Source: Bacillus sp. MM2020_4 (GTDB lineage Bacteria; Bacillota; Bacilli; Bacillales; Cytobacillaceae). From it: 64,000 nt of DNA. Location: assembly GCF_011250555.1 (NCBI RefSeq), contig NZ_JAANMZ010000003.1, positions 62,001 through 126,000 on the forward strand. Reading direction: 5' to 3'. Positions 55,530 through 62,697 of this stretch are shown piece after piece. The position numbers and the translations under genes were made by a program. A model generated the notes under the pieces. It had not been told where the DNA came from. It was given only the letters and a program-made list of their open reading frames with translations, and made no database searches. How positions within the stretch are numbered: position 1 is the stretch's first letter; the number at the start of each line of letters is the position of its first letter.

Positions 55530-55570
55530 AAAAAAGGCAAAAGCTATTTTAAATGGCTTTTGCCTTTTTT
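55530..55570 (+). terminator. Terminator of ackA
   Basis: AAAAAAGGCAAAAGC pairs with GCTTTTGCCTTTTTT. Confidence 0.9.
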
Positions 55571-55630
55571 AAGTCTAATTTTTTTGTGATATACTGGAAA
55601 AAGAAATGTAGCCGGAGGAGGTCAGAATAG

Positions 55631-56467
55631 ATGCCATTGACAGAGCGGGAAGCAAGTGTCTTAAATGAAATACGCTTATGGGAAGAAAAGTTACTAAATT
55701 ACGAGGCAAATGAGTTTCAATTGACGTATGAAAAATATTTAGAACGTTCTTTTTTGTTACTGCCTGAAAAGGTGCAACAACAATTCTTTTCCCTTATTGA
55801 TACATGGTTATTTCATTTACATGGGATGATTCAAGGCTCACAGCTTCAAATGGACGCAAAGGAAAGAATTCTTACGTCAGGAAGAATTTTTAGTAAAGAT
55901 ATCGAAGAAATAGCGGATATAAGAAACTTAACGATTGACCAATTACAATACATAGCAGAGCAGCAAATAGCGAGGCACCGTTTATATTCATTTGCCCAAG
56001 GGGGACTTGCGGGGACTGGAGGCACGCTTCTCTTAGGGGCCGATATTCCGGCGATGGCAGTCATTAATTTAAGAATCGTTCAATTAATTGCCATGACCTA
56101 CGGTTTTGAAGTGAATACCCCCTATGAAATGATGACATCACTAAAGGTTTTTCATACGGCGACGTTGCCGCCACGAATTCAAATAGAGGGATGGAACTCG
56201 TTAATGGCGGATTTAGCCGGAAATGATGAGTCATATTTTTATCAAGGGAACGAGCAGATTACCGATATCACTTGGCTGGAACAGCCCGTTCAGCAATTAT
56301 TAAAAGCTATGGTCATTGCTCTGTTTCGAAAAAAGGTCATTCAGGGGATCCCGCTAATCAGCATGGCAATAGGGGCAGGGGCTAATTATCAATTAACGAG
56401 AAAAGTAACGGATGTTGCGCATAGATATTATCAACTTCGTTATCTCAAGGAAAAAGAGGAGTTTTAA
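55631..56467 (+). CDS. EcsC family protein
   Basis: The 278-residue protein resembles the EcsC family: a helical N-terminus, the glycine-rich FAQGGLAGTGGTLLLGADIPAM core around residues 120-140, and GIPLISMAIGAGANYQLTRK near the end. EcsC accompanies the EcsAB transporter in B. subtilis, but no transporter is here and function is unknown. It probably associates with the membrane through the Gly/Ala segments. Likely co-transcribed with moaB (2-bp gap). Confidence 0.8.
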   Translation: MPLTEREASVLNEIRLWEEKLLNYEANEFQLTYEKYLERSFLLLPEKVQQQFFSLIDTWLFHLHGMIQGSQLQMDAKERILTSGRIFSKDIEEIADIRNLTIDQLQYIAEQQIARHRLYSFAQGGLAGTGGTLLLGADIPAMAVINLRIVQLIAMTYGFEVNTPYEMMTSLKVFHTATLPPRIQIEGWNSLMADLAGNDESYFYQGNEQITDITWLEQPVQQLLKAMVIALFRKKVIQGIPLISMAIGAGANYQLTRKVTDVAHRYYQLRYLKEKEEF

Positions 56468-56469
56468 CG

Positions 56470-56982
56470 ATGAGTACGCAAGAGCATAAAAAAGAAGCAC
56501 CAAAGTCAGTTCACTGTAAAGTCATAACCGTTAGTGATACAAGAGATAAAGAAACAGACAAAAGTGGTAAGCTGATGATTACACTGCTTGAAGGGGCAGG
56601 GCATACGATTGTTGATTATGTTATTGTTAAGGACGAAGCAGCACAGATTCAAAACGAAATTGTAAAAGGGTGTGACAGAGGGGATATTGATGTCATCCTG
56701 ACAAATGGCGGCACTGGAATTGCCAAGCGTGATGTAACGATTGAAACCGTACAAAATCTTCTCGAAAAAGAAATCGTTGGTTTTGGTGAATTGTTCAGAA
56801 TGCTAAGCTATCAAGAGGATATCGGCTCAAGCGCAATCCTTTCGAGAGCAATTGCCGGAGTCGTTAAAAATAAGGCTGTATTCTCCACTCCTGGTTCAAC
56901 TGGAGCTGTCAAGTTGGCCATGAATAAGTTAATCTTACCTGAGCTTGGACATGTGGTGAGGGAAATTAGAAAGGATATATAA
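56470..56982 (+). CDS. moaB: Molybdenum cofactor biosynthesis protein MoaB
   Basis: The 170-residue MogA/MoaB-fold protein adenylates molybdopterin before metal insertion. ITVSDTRDKETDKSG and TNGGTGIAKRDVTIE (molybdopterin-binding loop) are diagnostic, as is STPGSTGAVKLAM. No other moco gene is nearby, which is usual for this copy in Bacillus. Confidence 0.93.
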   Translation: MSTQEHKKEAPKSVHCKVITVSDTRDKETDKSGKLMITLLEGAGHTIVDYVIVKDEAAQIQNEIVKGCDRGDIDVILTNGGTGIAKRDVTIETVQNLLEKEIVGFGELFRMLSYQEDIGSSAILSRAIAGVVKNKAVFSTPGSTGAVKLAMNKLILPELGHVVREIRKDI

Positions 56983-56988
56983 ACAACG

Positions 56989-57015
56989 AAAACTCCCTGC
57001 ATTAGGGAGTTTTTC
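56989..57015. terminator. Bidirectional terminator between moaB and the next minus-strand gene
   Basis: AAAACTCCCT pairs with AGGGAGTTTT around a 5-nt loop. Confidence 0.85.
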
Positions 57016-57327
57016 TTATAGATGTACCTTGCTAACTACCTGGTTTGCCCTGTACCAAAGCCATAAATCATTGATAATTGAAGCGAGATCCGCTATTTCA
57101 GAGTTTAATTGACAGGAGCGTGGGAAATCACTTTCATCTGAAAGCTGTGCTTGTTTATCATTGATCTCCTCCTCAAGCTCAGCAATACGGTCAGGAATGG
57201 AACCGCGGGTTTGCTCCCAGGTTAACAGAATCCCCTGCTGTATTTCCGCGCTATATTCATCCCATTCCATAGTCAAATCAGGAATCGCAATACCAAGACG
57301 TTGATCAAAAGAAAAATGCTCTATCAT
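57016..57327 (-). CDS. Small coiled-coil protein, function unknown
   Basis: I do not recognise this 103-residue protein. It is acidic and soluble, begins IEHFSFDQRLGIAIPDLTME, and has a central helix IAELEEEINDKQAQL predicted as coiled coil, ending in a Trp-rich LWLWYRANQV segment. GGAGG lies 7 nt before its ATG and it is bounded by a shared terminator, so it is a real gene. It is not obviously linked to uspA upstream of it on the same strand. Confidence 0.7.
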   Translation of the reverse strand: MIEHFSFDQRLGIAIPDLTMEWDEYSAEIQQGILLTWEQTRGSIPDRIAELEEEINDKQAQLSDESDFPRSCQLNSEIADLASIINDLWLWYRANQVVSKVHL

Positions 57328-57404
57328 TCGAAAGCCTCCATGGCGTGTTATTGCTTTATTTTACTATAGTTTCGTTAGCCATACACGAGAAACCTATTAG
57401 TAAT

Positions 57405-57442
57405 AGAAAAATAAAATGCACGGGGCAAAGGGCTCCGTGCAT
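57405..57442 (-). terminator. Terminator of the universal stress protein gene
   Basis: On the minus strand ATGCACGG..CCGTGCAT forms a perfect 8-bp hairpin (57442-57416), followed by TTTATTTTT. Confidence 0.8.
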
Positions 57443-57453
57443 GAATCAGCTAT

Positions 57454-57912
57454 CTATTCTTCGTCAATATCTTTTTCCGTTCGAACGATCAGAACGTCAC
57501 ATGGAGCGTAACGAACGATATGTTCTGATACACTGCCAATGAAAAATCTTTCGACTACATTCATTCCAGTGGCACCGCAAAGAATTAAATCCACCTTGTG
57601 TTTTTTAGCTATATCTCTTGGAATTCGTATTTTAGGTGAGCCAAATTCAATTTCGTATTGGACATTTGTTAACCCCGCATCCACAGCTTGCTTATGATAA
57701 TTTTCAAGCATTTCCTTTGCAAGTGTTTCTGCCCGATCACCAATAACAGTATCATAGGCTTCAATTAAGGCAAACGACCTTGTGTCAATCACATGAACTA
57801 ATAAGAGTCCCGCTTGATTTCGCTTTGCGATTTCAATCCCCTTTTGAAATGCCCAATCTGCTTCCTTTGATCCATCAATTGCGACTAAAATATTTTGATA
57901 TTTAAGTCCCAT
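57454..57912 (-). CDS. UspA-family universal stress protein
   Basis: The 152-residue ATP-binding UspA protein shows NILVAIDGS at the start and the ATP loop G-x2-G-x9-G-S in GATGMNVVERFFIGS. It is probably a homodimer in the cytosol. Start ATG 57912 behind AAGGAGATG; a longer frame from 57942 has the ribosome site inside it. B. subtilis has similar yxiE/nhaX genes, so no symbol is assigned. Confidence 0.88.
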   Translation of the reverse strand: MGLKYQNILVAIDGSKEADWAFQKGIEIAKRNQAGLLLVHVIDTRSFALIEAYDTVIGDRAETLAKEMLENYHKQAVDAGLTNVQYEIEFGSPKIRIPRDIAKKHKVDLILCGATGMNVVERFFIGSVSEHIVRYAPCDVLIVRTEKDIDEE

Positions 57913-58016
57913 GATTATCATCTCCTTACCCTGATTATACAATATTTAACAACGTATAACTGTTGCAATTTTTCGAACAATAATGAAGTAACTTACAAAG
58001 GAAGGGGATTGCCACG

Positions 58017-58175
58017 ATGGAAAAGCGGGATCCAAATAACAAATATTCTTTTGAATATGATGAACAAGGTTTAAATGAGATAAGTGAACAAATTATGAAT
58101 TCCTATAATAGTGGTTTTATGGGGGAAGGAACTGCTTTAGCTGACAGCGAGGATTATGCAGCAGCTGAGGACTAG
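58017..58175 (+). CDS. Small acidic protein of 52 residues, function unknown
   Basis: The frame ATG 58017 to TAG 58175 follows a good ribosome site (GGAAGGGGA) and ends just before a terminator. The product starts MEKRDPNNKYSFEYDEQGL and is acidic, with a SYNSGFMGEGTAL middle. It resembles small Bacillus spore-era proteins in size and composition, but I could not assign a family. Confidence 0.65.
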   Translation: MEKRDPNNKYSFEYDEQGLNEISEQIMNSYNSGFMGEGTALADSEDYAAAED

Positions 58176-58194
58176 GTGCATGTAAACAAATAGG

Positions 58195-58230
58195 AAAGAC
58201 TGTCCTAAACATGGGACAGTCTTTTCTTTT
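58195..58230 (+). terminator. Terminator of the 52-codon gene
   Basis: AAAGACTGTCC pairs with GGGACAGTCTTT (58213-58224) and is followed by TCTTTTT. Confidence 0.85.
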
Positions 58231-58372
58231 TGAACTTATAGTTATTTGTCTAAGAAATTCAGTCATACAGGGCGTTTGCCCAAGAATTTGTTTTCAATCA
58301 TGCATATTCTTAAGGTGTAAAGTTCATTTAAATAGAAAAAATGTAAACCTAAGTGAAGCGAGGAGAAACAAA

Positions 58373-58681
58373 ATGAATACCGAAATGTATGGGATGCCTA
58401 TTAACTTTGATGAGAGGGTTCATGGACATGGCGGCGTTGGTCACGGCGGCTTTGGCCATGGCGGTGGTTATGGACACGGTGGATTCGGCCACGGGTACGG
58501 GCACTACGGATTTGGAAGACCGGGCTTCGGGTATGGTCGCCCAGGTTTTGGATACGGGCTGCCGTTTCTGGGTGGGGTAGCAACCGGTGCATTATTAGCT
58601 GCTCCGTATGGATATCCATATCCATATCCATATCCATATCCATATTACGGGTACCCATATCCGTACCCTTATTATTATTAA
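58373..58681 (+). CDS. Gly/His-rich low-complexity protein with YPYP tail
   Basis: The 102-residue product starts at ATG 58373 after GAGGAGAAAC; the frame is open much further up but without start signals. After NTEMYGMPINFDERV come GHGG repeats (about 20-45), GFGRPGFGYGRPGFGYG, a short hydrophobic LGGVATGALLAAPYG, and a tail of YPYPYP units ending in YYY. Coding sequence includes a run of ATCCAT-type hexamers. Such compositions occur in spore-coat and surface proteins of Bacillus; His clusters could bind metal. No family call is made. Confidence 0.75.
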   Translation: MNTEMYGMPINFDERVHGHGGVGHGGFGHGGGYGHGGFGHGYGHYGFGRPGFGYGRPGFGYGLPFLGGVATGALLAAPYGYPYPYPYPYPYYGYPYPYPYYY

Positions 58682-58829
58682 CAGGTTACGAAATGAGCTT
58701 TGCCCATTGGGTAAGGCTCTTCGGATAATGATTCATAAAGATTCTCCATTATTTCATTTTCCTGGTAATAATGGATATAATAAAGGTATATAGGTCTTTC
58801 TATTAAGGATATTAATTGGAGGTAAGTGC

Positions 58830-59948
58830 ATGCGTATTGGGGTACCAAAAGAAATCAAAAATAATGAAAACCGTGTAGCAATGACACCAGCCGGAGTGAC
58901 AAATTTGGTGAACTTTGGTCATGAGGTTTTTATTGAAATAGGAGCAGGGCTTGGTTCAGGCTTTTTGGATGAAGACTATAGTACTGCAGGCGCGATGCTG
59001 GTGGAAACTGCTAAGGAAGCATGGTCAATGGATATGGTTATGAAGGTAAAAGAACCGATCCCAACTGAATATCAATATTTTCGTGAAGGGTTACTATTAT
59101 TTACATATTTACATCTAGCGCCTGAGCCAGAATTAACGAAGGCACTAATTGATAATAAAGTAGTTGGCATTGCCTATGAAACCGTCCAATTGGCGAATAG
59201 AACTCTGCCATTATTGACCCCTATGAGTGAAGTGGCTGGAAGGATGGCTGCTCAGGTTGGTGCCCAATTTTTAGAAAAGGTTTACGGCGGCAAGGGAATT
59301 CTCCTCTCTGGTGTCCCAGGAGTGCAACGAGGTGTCGTTACCATTATTGGCGGCGGAGTAGCAGGCACAAATGCAGCGAAAATGGCAATTGGTTTGGGTG
59401 CAAAGGTTACCATCATTGATTTAAGCCCGGACCGTCTTCGCCAATTAGATGATATATTCGGTTCCGATGTGACGACATTAATGTCTAATCCTTTTAATAT
59501 CGCTGAAGCGGTTAAGGAATCTGATTTAGTTATTGGTGCTGTGTTAATCCCCGGTGCAAAGGCGCCAAGACTAGTCAGTGAAGAGATGATTCAATCGATG
59601 AAGCCTGGCAGTGTTGTGGTGGATATTGCCATTGATCAAGGTGGAATTTTTGAAACCACCGACCGGATTACCACACATGATCATCCAACATATGTAAAGC
59701 ATGGTGTTGTCCATTATGCTGTGGCCAATATGCCTGGTGCCGTCCCAAGAACTTCTACGATTGCATTAACAAATGTGACTGTTCCATATGCGCTGCAAAT
59801 TGCCAATAAGGGCTTCCAAAAGGCTTGTTTAGATAATGAGGCATTGTTAAAAGGAATCAACACTCTCGACGGCTATGTGACCTATCAAGCAGTTGCCGAA
59901 GCACATGGAGTCGAGTTTATAGATACGAAAACATTGTTAACAAAATAA
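58830..59948 (+). CDS. ald: Alanine dehydrogenase
   Basis: The 372-residue NAD enzyme deaminates L-alanine to pyruvate. [20 protein letters not shown] is the AlaDH start, catalytic Lys74 and His95 ([11 protein letters not shown]) are present, and the NAD fold reads [19 protein letters not shown]. It supports growth on alanine and sporulation. Preceded by GGAGGTAAG and followed by a terminator. Confidence 0.97.
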   Translation: MRIGVPKEIKNNENRVAMTPAGVTNLVNFGHEVFIEIGAGLGSGFLDEDYSTAGAMLVETAKEAWSMDMVMKVKEPIPTEYQYFREGLLLFTYLHLAPEPELTKALIDNKVVGIAYETVQLANRTLPLLTPMSEVAGRMAAQVGAQFLEKVYGGKGILLSGVPGVQRGVVTIIGGGVAGTNAAKMAIGLGAKVTIIDLSPDRLRQLDDIFGSDVTTLMSNPFNIAEAVKESDLVIGAVLIPGAKAPRLVSEEMIQSMKPGSVVVDIAIDQGGIFETTDRITTHDHPTYVKHGVVHYAVANMPGAVPRTSTIALTNVTVPYALQIANKGFQKACLDNEALLKGINTLDGYVTYQAVAEAHGVEFIDTKTLLTK

Positions 59949-59955
59949 TAAAAGT

Positions 59956-59988
59956 AAAAAGAAGAGGATGTGGTCCTCTTCTTTTTAT
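59956..59988 (+). terminator. Terminator of ald
   Basis: AAAAAGAAGAGGA pairs with TCCTCTTCTTTTT around a 5-nt loop. Confidence 0.9.
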
Positions 59989-59993
59989 GTGAT

Positions 59994-60030
59994 CAAAAAC
60001 AAAACCCAACTTCCAAAATGAAGTTGGGTT
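59994..60030 (-). terminator. Terminator of the minus-strand RNA gene
   Basis: On the minus strand AACCCAACTTC pairs with GAAGTTGGGTT around ATTTTG, followed by TTGTTTTTG. Confidence 0.85.
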
Positions 60031-60045
60031 GAAATACTACCTATA

Positions 60046-60237
60046 CAGCCGCATTTGCCGTAGTGAATATAAGAAAGTTTTAAACCACCACTCCTCAAAG
60101 TGGGTGTTCTCAGAAACCTTTCTGCATGTCCTCCATGTCTTATAGACGGAGGCTTGTCATTCTGGCTTCGATAGTTAAACTCCCTTTTACAGCTTAAAGG
60201 TTAAAACTTTATTATGATTACGTACAACGCAGCCTGT
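60046..60237 (-). ncRNA. ssrS: Structured RNA, probable 6S RNA (SsrS)
   Basis: A gene-free stretch carries a promoter, a 191-nt body and a terminator on the minus strand. The ends pair: CAGGCTGCGTT (60236-60226) with AATGCGGCTG (60055-60046). Inside, AAGTTTTAACC pairs with GGTTTAAAACTT. An open purine-rich region follows, then hairpins CCTCCGTCT/AGACATGGAGG, CAGAAA/TTTCTG and CACCCACT/AGTGGTG. Length, closing stem and a large central opening agree with 6S RNA, which sequesters housekeeping RNA polymerase. A reading frame is absent. The 6S assignment rests on architecture; the existence of an RNA gene is better supported. Confidence 0.6.
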
Positions 60238-60243
60238 ATTTGT

Positions 60244-60272
60244 ATACTACATCAAAAACGATAAGAGTTCAA
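60244..60272 (-). promoter_or_regulatory. Promoter of the 6S-like RNA
   Basis: On the minus strand TTGAAC (60272-60267), 17 bp, TAGTAT (60249-60244). Transcription would start near 60237, exactly at the 5' arm of the closing stem. Confidence 0.7.
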
Positions 60273-60289
60273 TGTAAAAAAGTGTAAAA

Positions 60290-61390
60290 TTATGATTTGA
60301 TTATTTGTAATTCCTTTGGAAACTTGGTTAACACCTTTGCCCCATCAGCGGTAATATAAATATCATCCTCAATTCGGACGCCAGCCACATTAGGCACATA
60401 AATCCCTGGTTCGATTGTATAGACCATTCCTTCTTCGATTACCAGCTGGTTGGTTTCGGTCATAGAAGGGTACTCATGAACGCCAATTCCAAGTCCATGA
60501 CCCAATCGGTGTGGAAAATAGTCGCCAAATCCCGCTTCAGCAATAATCCGCCTTGCTGTAAGGTCAACTTCTGCAGCTGTAACGCCCGGTTTACTTGCCT
60601 CAATGGCAGCGAGTTGTGCCTTTAATACCGTATCATATATTTCTTTTTGCTTGTCATTGATGTCCCCATATGCAACGGTTCTTGTAATATCAGAACAATA
60701 CCGGTCAACAACAACACCTAAATCAAATAAAACAAGATCACCTTTGCGAATTTTCGTTTCCCCTGGGTTTCCATGTGGGGAAGCCGCGTTTGCACCGGTT
60801 AACACCATGGTTGAAAATGACATTTCGGTCACACCCTTTTGCTTTAGGGCGTACTCTAAGGCATTGAGGACCTCCAGTTCTGTTTTGCCTTCCTTAATTT
60901 CACTTGCACCGAATTCAACGGCATAATCGGCAAGGGCACAAGCCTCTTCAATGATTTTTAATTCTTTGGTATCCTTGATCATCCGGAGCAGTCGTAATTT
61001 TTCTTCTGCAGAAACAAATGACGCCTTAGGGAATAACTGTGTAAGATGCTCGTAGCGTTCGACATTCATATGTTCTTTTTCAATAGCCACTTTTGAAACC
61101 CCGTTGATTCTTTTATTAATGGCGGTAAGAATCATTTCCCATGGGTTTTCGATATCGCTATAGCCAATGATTTCATGATCCCAGCCGGAGCGCTTGGCAT
61201 CAGGTACTTCCATTGCCGGGCAGACGAGGAATGGCTCTTCCTCTTGAAAAACAGCCAGCGCCAGTAAACGTTCATGCGGGTCTGTGAAATAACTGCTTAA
61301 ATAAAATACATTCTCGGTAGAAGTAAGAAAGCTGACTTCAATCCCGTTTTCCTTCATCCATGTTTGAAGCTTTAGTAATCGTTGATTCAT
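60290..61390 (-). CDS. M24 family Xaa-Pro dipeptidase/aminopeptidase
   Basis: The 366-residue pita-bread metallopeptidase has a creatinase-like N-domain (about 1-130) and the M24 catalytic domain. Metal ligands are the Asp in LFDLGVVVD and SDITRT, His in GHGLGIGVHEYPS, Glu in TIEPGIYVP and VRIEDDIY. It would release N-terminal residues before proline or split Xaa-Pro dipeptides. AGGGGAG precedes the ATG. Similar to B. subtilis YkvY/YqhT, but the paralogue is unclear. Confidence 0.88.
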   Translation of the reverse strand: MNQRLLKLQTWMKENGIEVSFLTSTENVFYLSSYFTDPHERLLALAVFQEEEPFLVCPAMEVPDAKRSGWDHEIIGYSDIENPWEMILTAINKRINGVSKVAIEKEHMNVERYEHLTQLFPKASFVSAEEKLRLLRMIKDTKELKIIEEACALADYAVEFGASEIKEGKTELEVLNALEYALKQKGVTEMSFSTMVLTGANAASPHGNPGETKIRKGDLVLFDLGVVVDRYCSDITRTVAYGDINDKQKEIYDTVLKAQLAAIEASKPGVTAAEVDLTARRIIAEAGFGDYFPHRLGHGLGIGVHEYPSMTETNQLVIEEGMVYTIEPGIYVPNVAGVRIEDDIYITADGAKVLTKFPKELQIIKS

Positions 61391-61571
61391 ATGTAGGGCT
61401 CCCCTTTTTAGTAATGTTAGATCCTATTTGAGAGTAACAATTTTATAAAGGAATGTAAAATAACTATTCCTACTTTAGTGCTAAAACAAAAGAGTTATGG
61501 AAATAAATGTAGAAGGATTTCCATATGATTTATTGAAGTACATATATAATAATTTAAAAGGAGTTGGGATG

Positions 61572-62252
61572 ATGAAGATTTCATACCATGGACATTCAGT
61601 TATTCAAATTCAAACAAATGGAAAAACTATTATAATTGATCCTTTTATTACAGGAAATAGTTTAACTGATTTAAAGGCTGATGAAGTAAATGCTGATGTG
61701 GTTATTTTATCGCACGGTCATAACGATCATGTCGGAGATACGGTTGCGATAGCGAAAAAAAACGGATCTCTTGTGGTTGCGAATGCAGACCTGACTACTT
61801 TCCTTAGCTGGCAGGGTGTCAAAACACACGGAATGAATATTGGCGGCTCCTGTCAATTTGATTTTGGAACGGTTAAACTCACTCAGGCCTTTCACGGCTC
61901 TGGTTATGTAACAAATAAAAATGAGATCGTTTATTGTGGAATGCCAACGGGGATTTTGTTCAGTAATGAAGGCAAGACAATTTATCATGCTGGCGATACT
62001 GGATTGTTTTCCGACATGAAGTTGATTGGCGAACGCCATCCAATTGATGTAGCCTTCCTACCGATAGGTGATAACTTTACAATGGGGCCTGAGGATGCGG
62101 CTTATGCAGCTAAACTACTGAATGCAAAGACAGTTGTACCGATTCACTTCAATACCTTCCCGCCAATTAAACAAGACCCCTATCAATTTATTGATAGGTT
62201 GGAGGGGAAAAATGGAAAAGTGCTCGTTCCAGGTGAGGCAATTGAAATTTAG
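61572..62252 (+). CDS. ytkL: UPF0173 metal-dependent hydrolase YtkL
   Basis: The 226-residue metallo-beta-lactamase-like hydrolase opens with [11 protein letters not shown] and has [10 protein letters not shown] (metal HxHxDH), [11 protein letters not shown] and [10 protein letters not shown]. Substrate unknown. Tandem ATGs at 61569 and 61572 follow AAGGAG; the second is 8 nt away and gives the family length. A longer frame back to 61497 has no ribosome site. Confidence 0.93.
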   Translation: MKISYHGHSVIQIQTNGKTIIIDPFITGNSLTDLKADEVNADVVILSHGHNDHVGDTVAIAKKNGSLVVANADLTTFLSWQGVKTHGMNIGGSCQFDFGTVKLTQAFHGSGYVTNKNEIVYCGMPTGILFSNEGKTIYHAGDTGLFSDMKLIGERHPIDVAFLPIGDNFTMGPEDAAYAAKLLNAKTVVPIHFNTFPPIKQDPYQFIDRLEGKNGKVLVPGEAIEI

Positions 62253-62338
62253 CTGATTTAGTGGTTTCACATACTTTTTTTCCTCCTGTATGCATAAAGA
62301 TGAAACAAGCAGTCTTTTTAACAAAGGAGGTAAAAGAA

Positions 62339-62572
62339 ATGAAAAAAAACAGGTATTTACTTTGCTTGCTGCTTTGTGGTTTTATGCTTTATTTTGCTGT
62401 GCCAAAATTATCAGTGACAGCAGAAGGGACACAAGGGATTTTCGCGATTGTTTGGCTTTCATTTGCATTAATTGTGATTGCTGGGAATCTTACCGGTCTT
62501 CTCTATAGCCCGAAAAAGTTAGTAAAAAAGCCTCTGCAACAGAGTGCAAAGAGAAAAACCCGGTCATATTAA
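62339..62572 (+). CDS. Small two-helix membrane protein, function unknown
   Basis: The 77-residue protein is preceded by AAAGGAGG at ideal spacing. It has two hydrophobic helices (YLLCLLLCGFMLYFAV and FAIVWLSFALIVIAGNLTGL) and a basic C-terminal tail (KKLVKKPLQQSAKRKTR). By the positive-inside rule both ends are cytoplasmic. No family recognised. Confidence 0.72.
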   Translation: MKKNRYLLCLLLCGFMLYFAVPKLSVTAEGTQGIFAIVWLSFALIVIAGNLTGLLYSPKKLVKKPLQQSAKRKTRSY

Positions 62573-62697
62573 TAAGAATTGAATGATAATCTAGAGTACT
62601 TCGTTGAATCAAGGACCTTTAAACTTTATAATAGAATTTAGGGAATAAATTAAACTGACTAAATAACTAGGAATTCGAATTATAAAGGGTGAAGGTC

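Noticed and set aside
58401..58658. Minus-strand frame with MDMDMD repeats and plus-strand frame with IHIHIH repeats
   Set aside because: Both are out-of-frame readings of the ATCCAT hexamers within the GHGG/YPYP gene.
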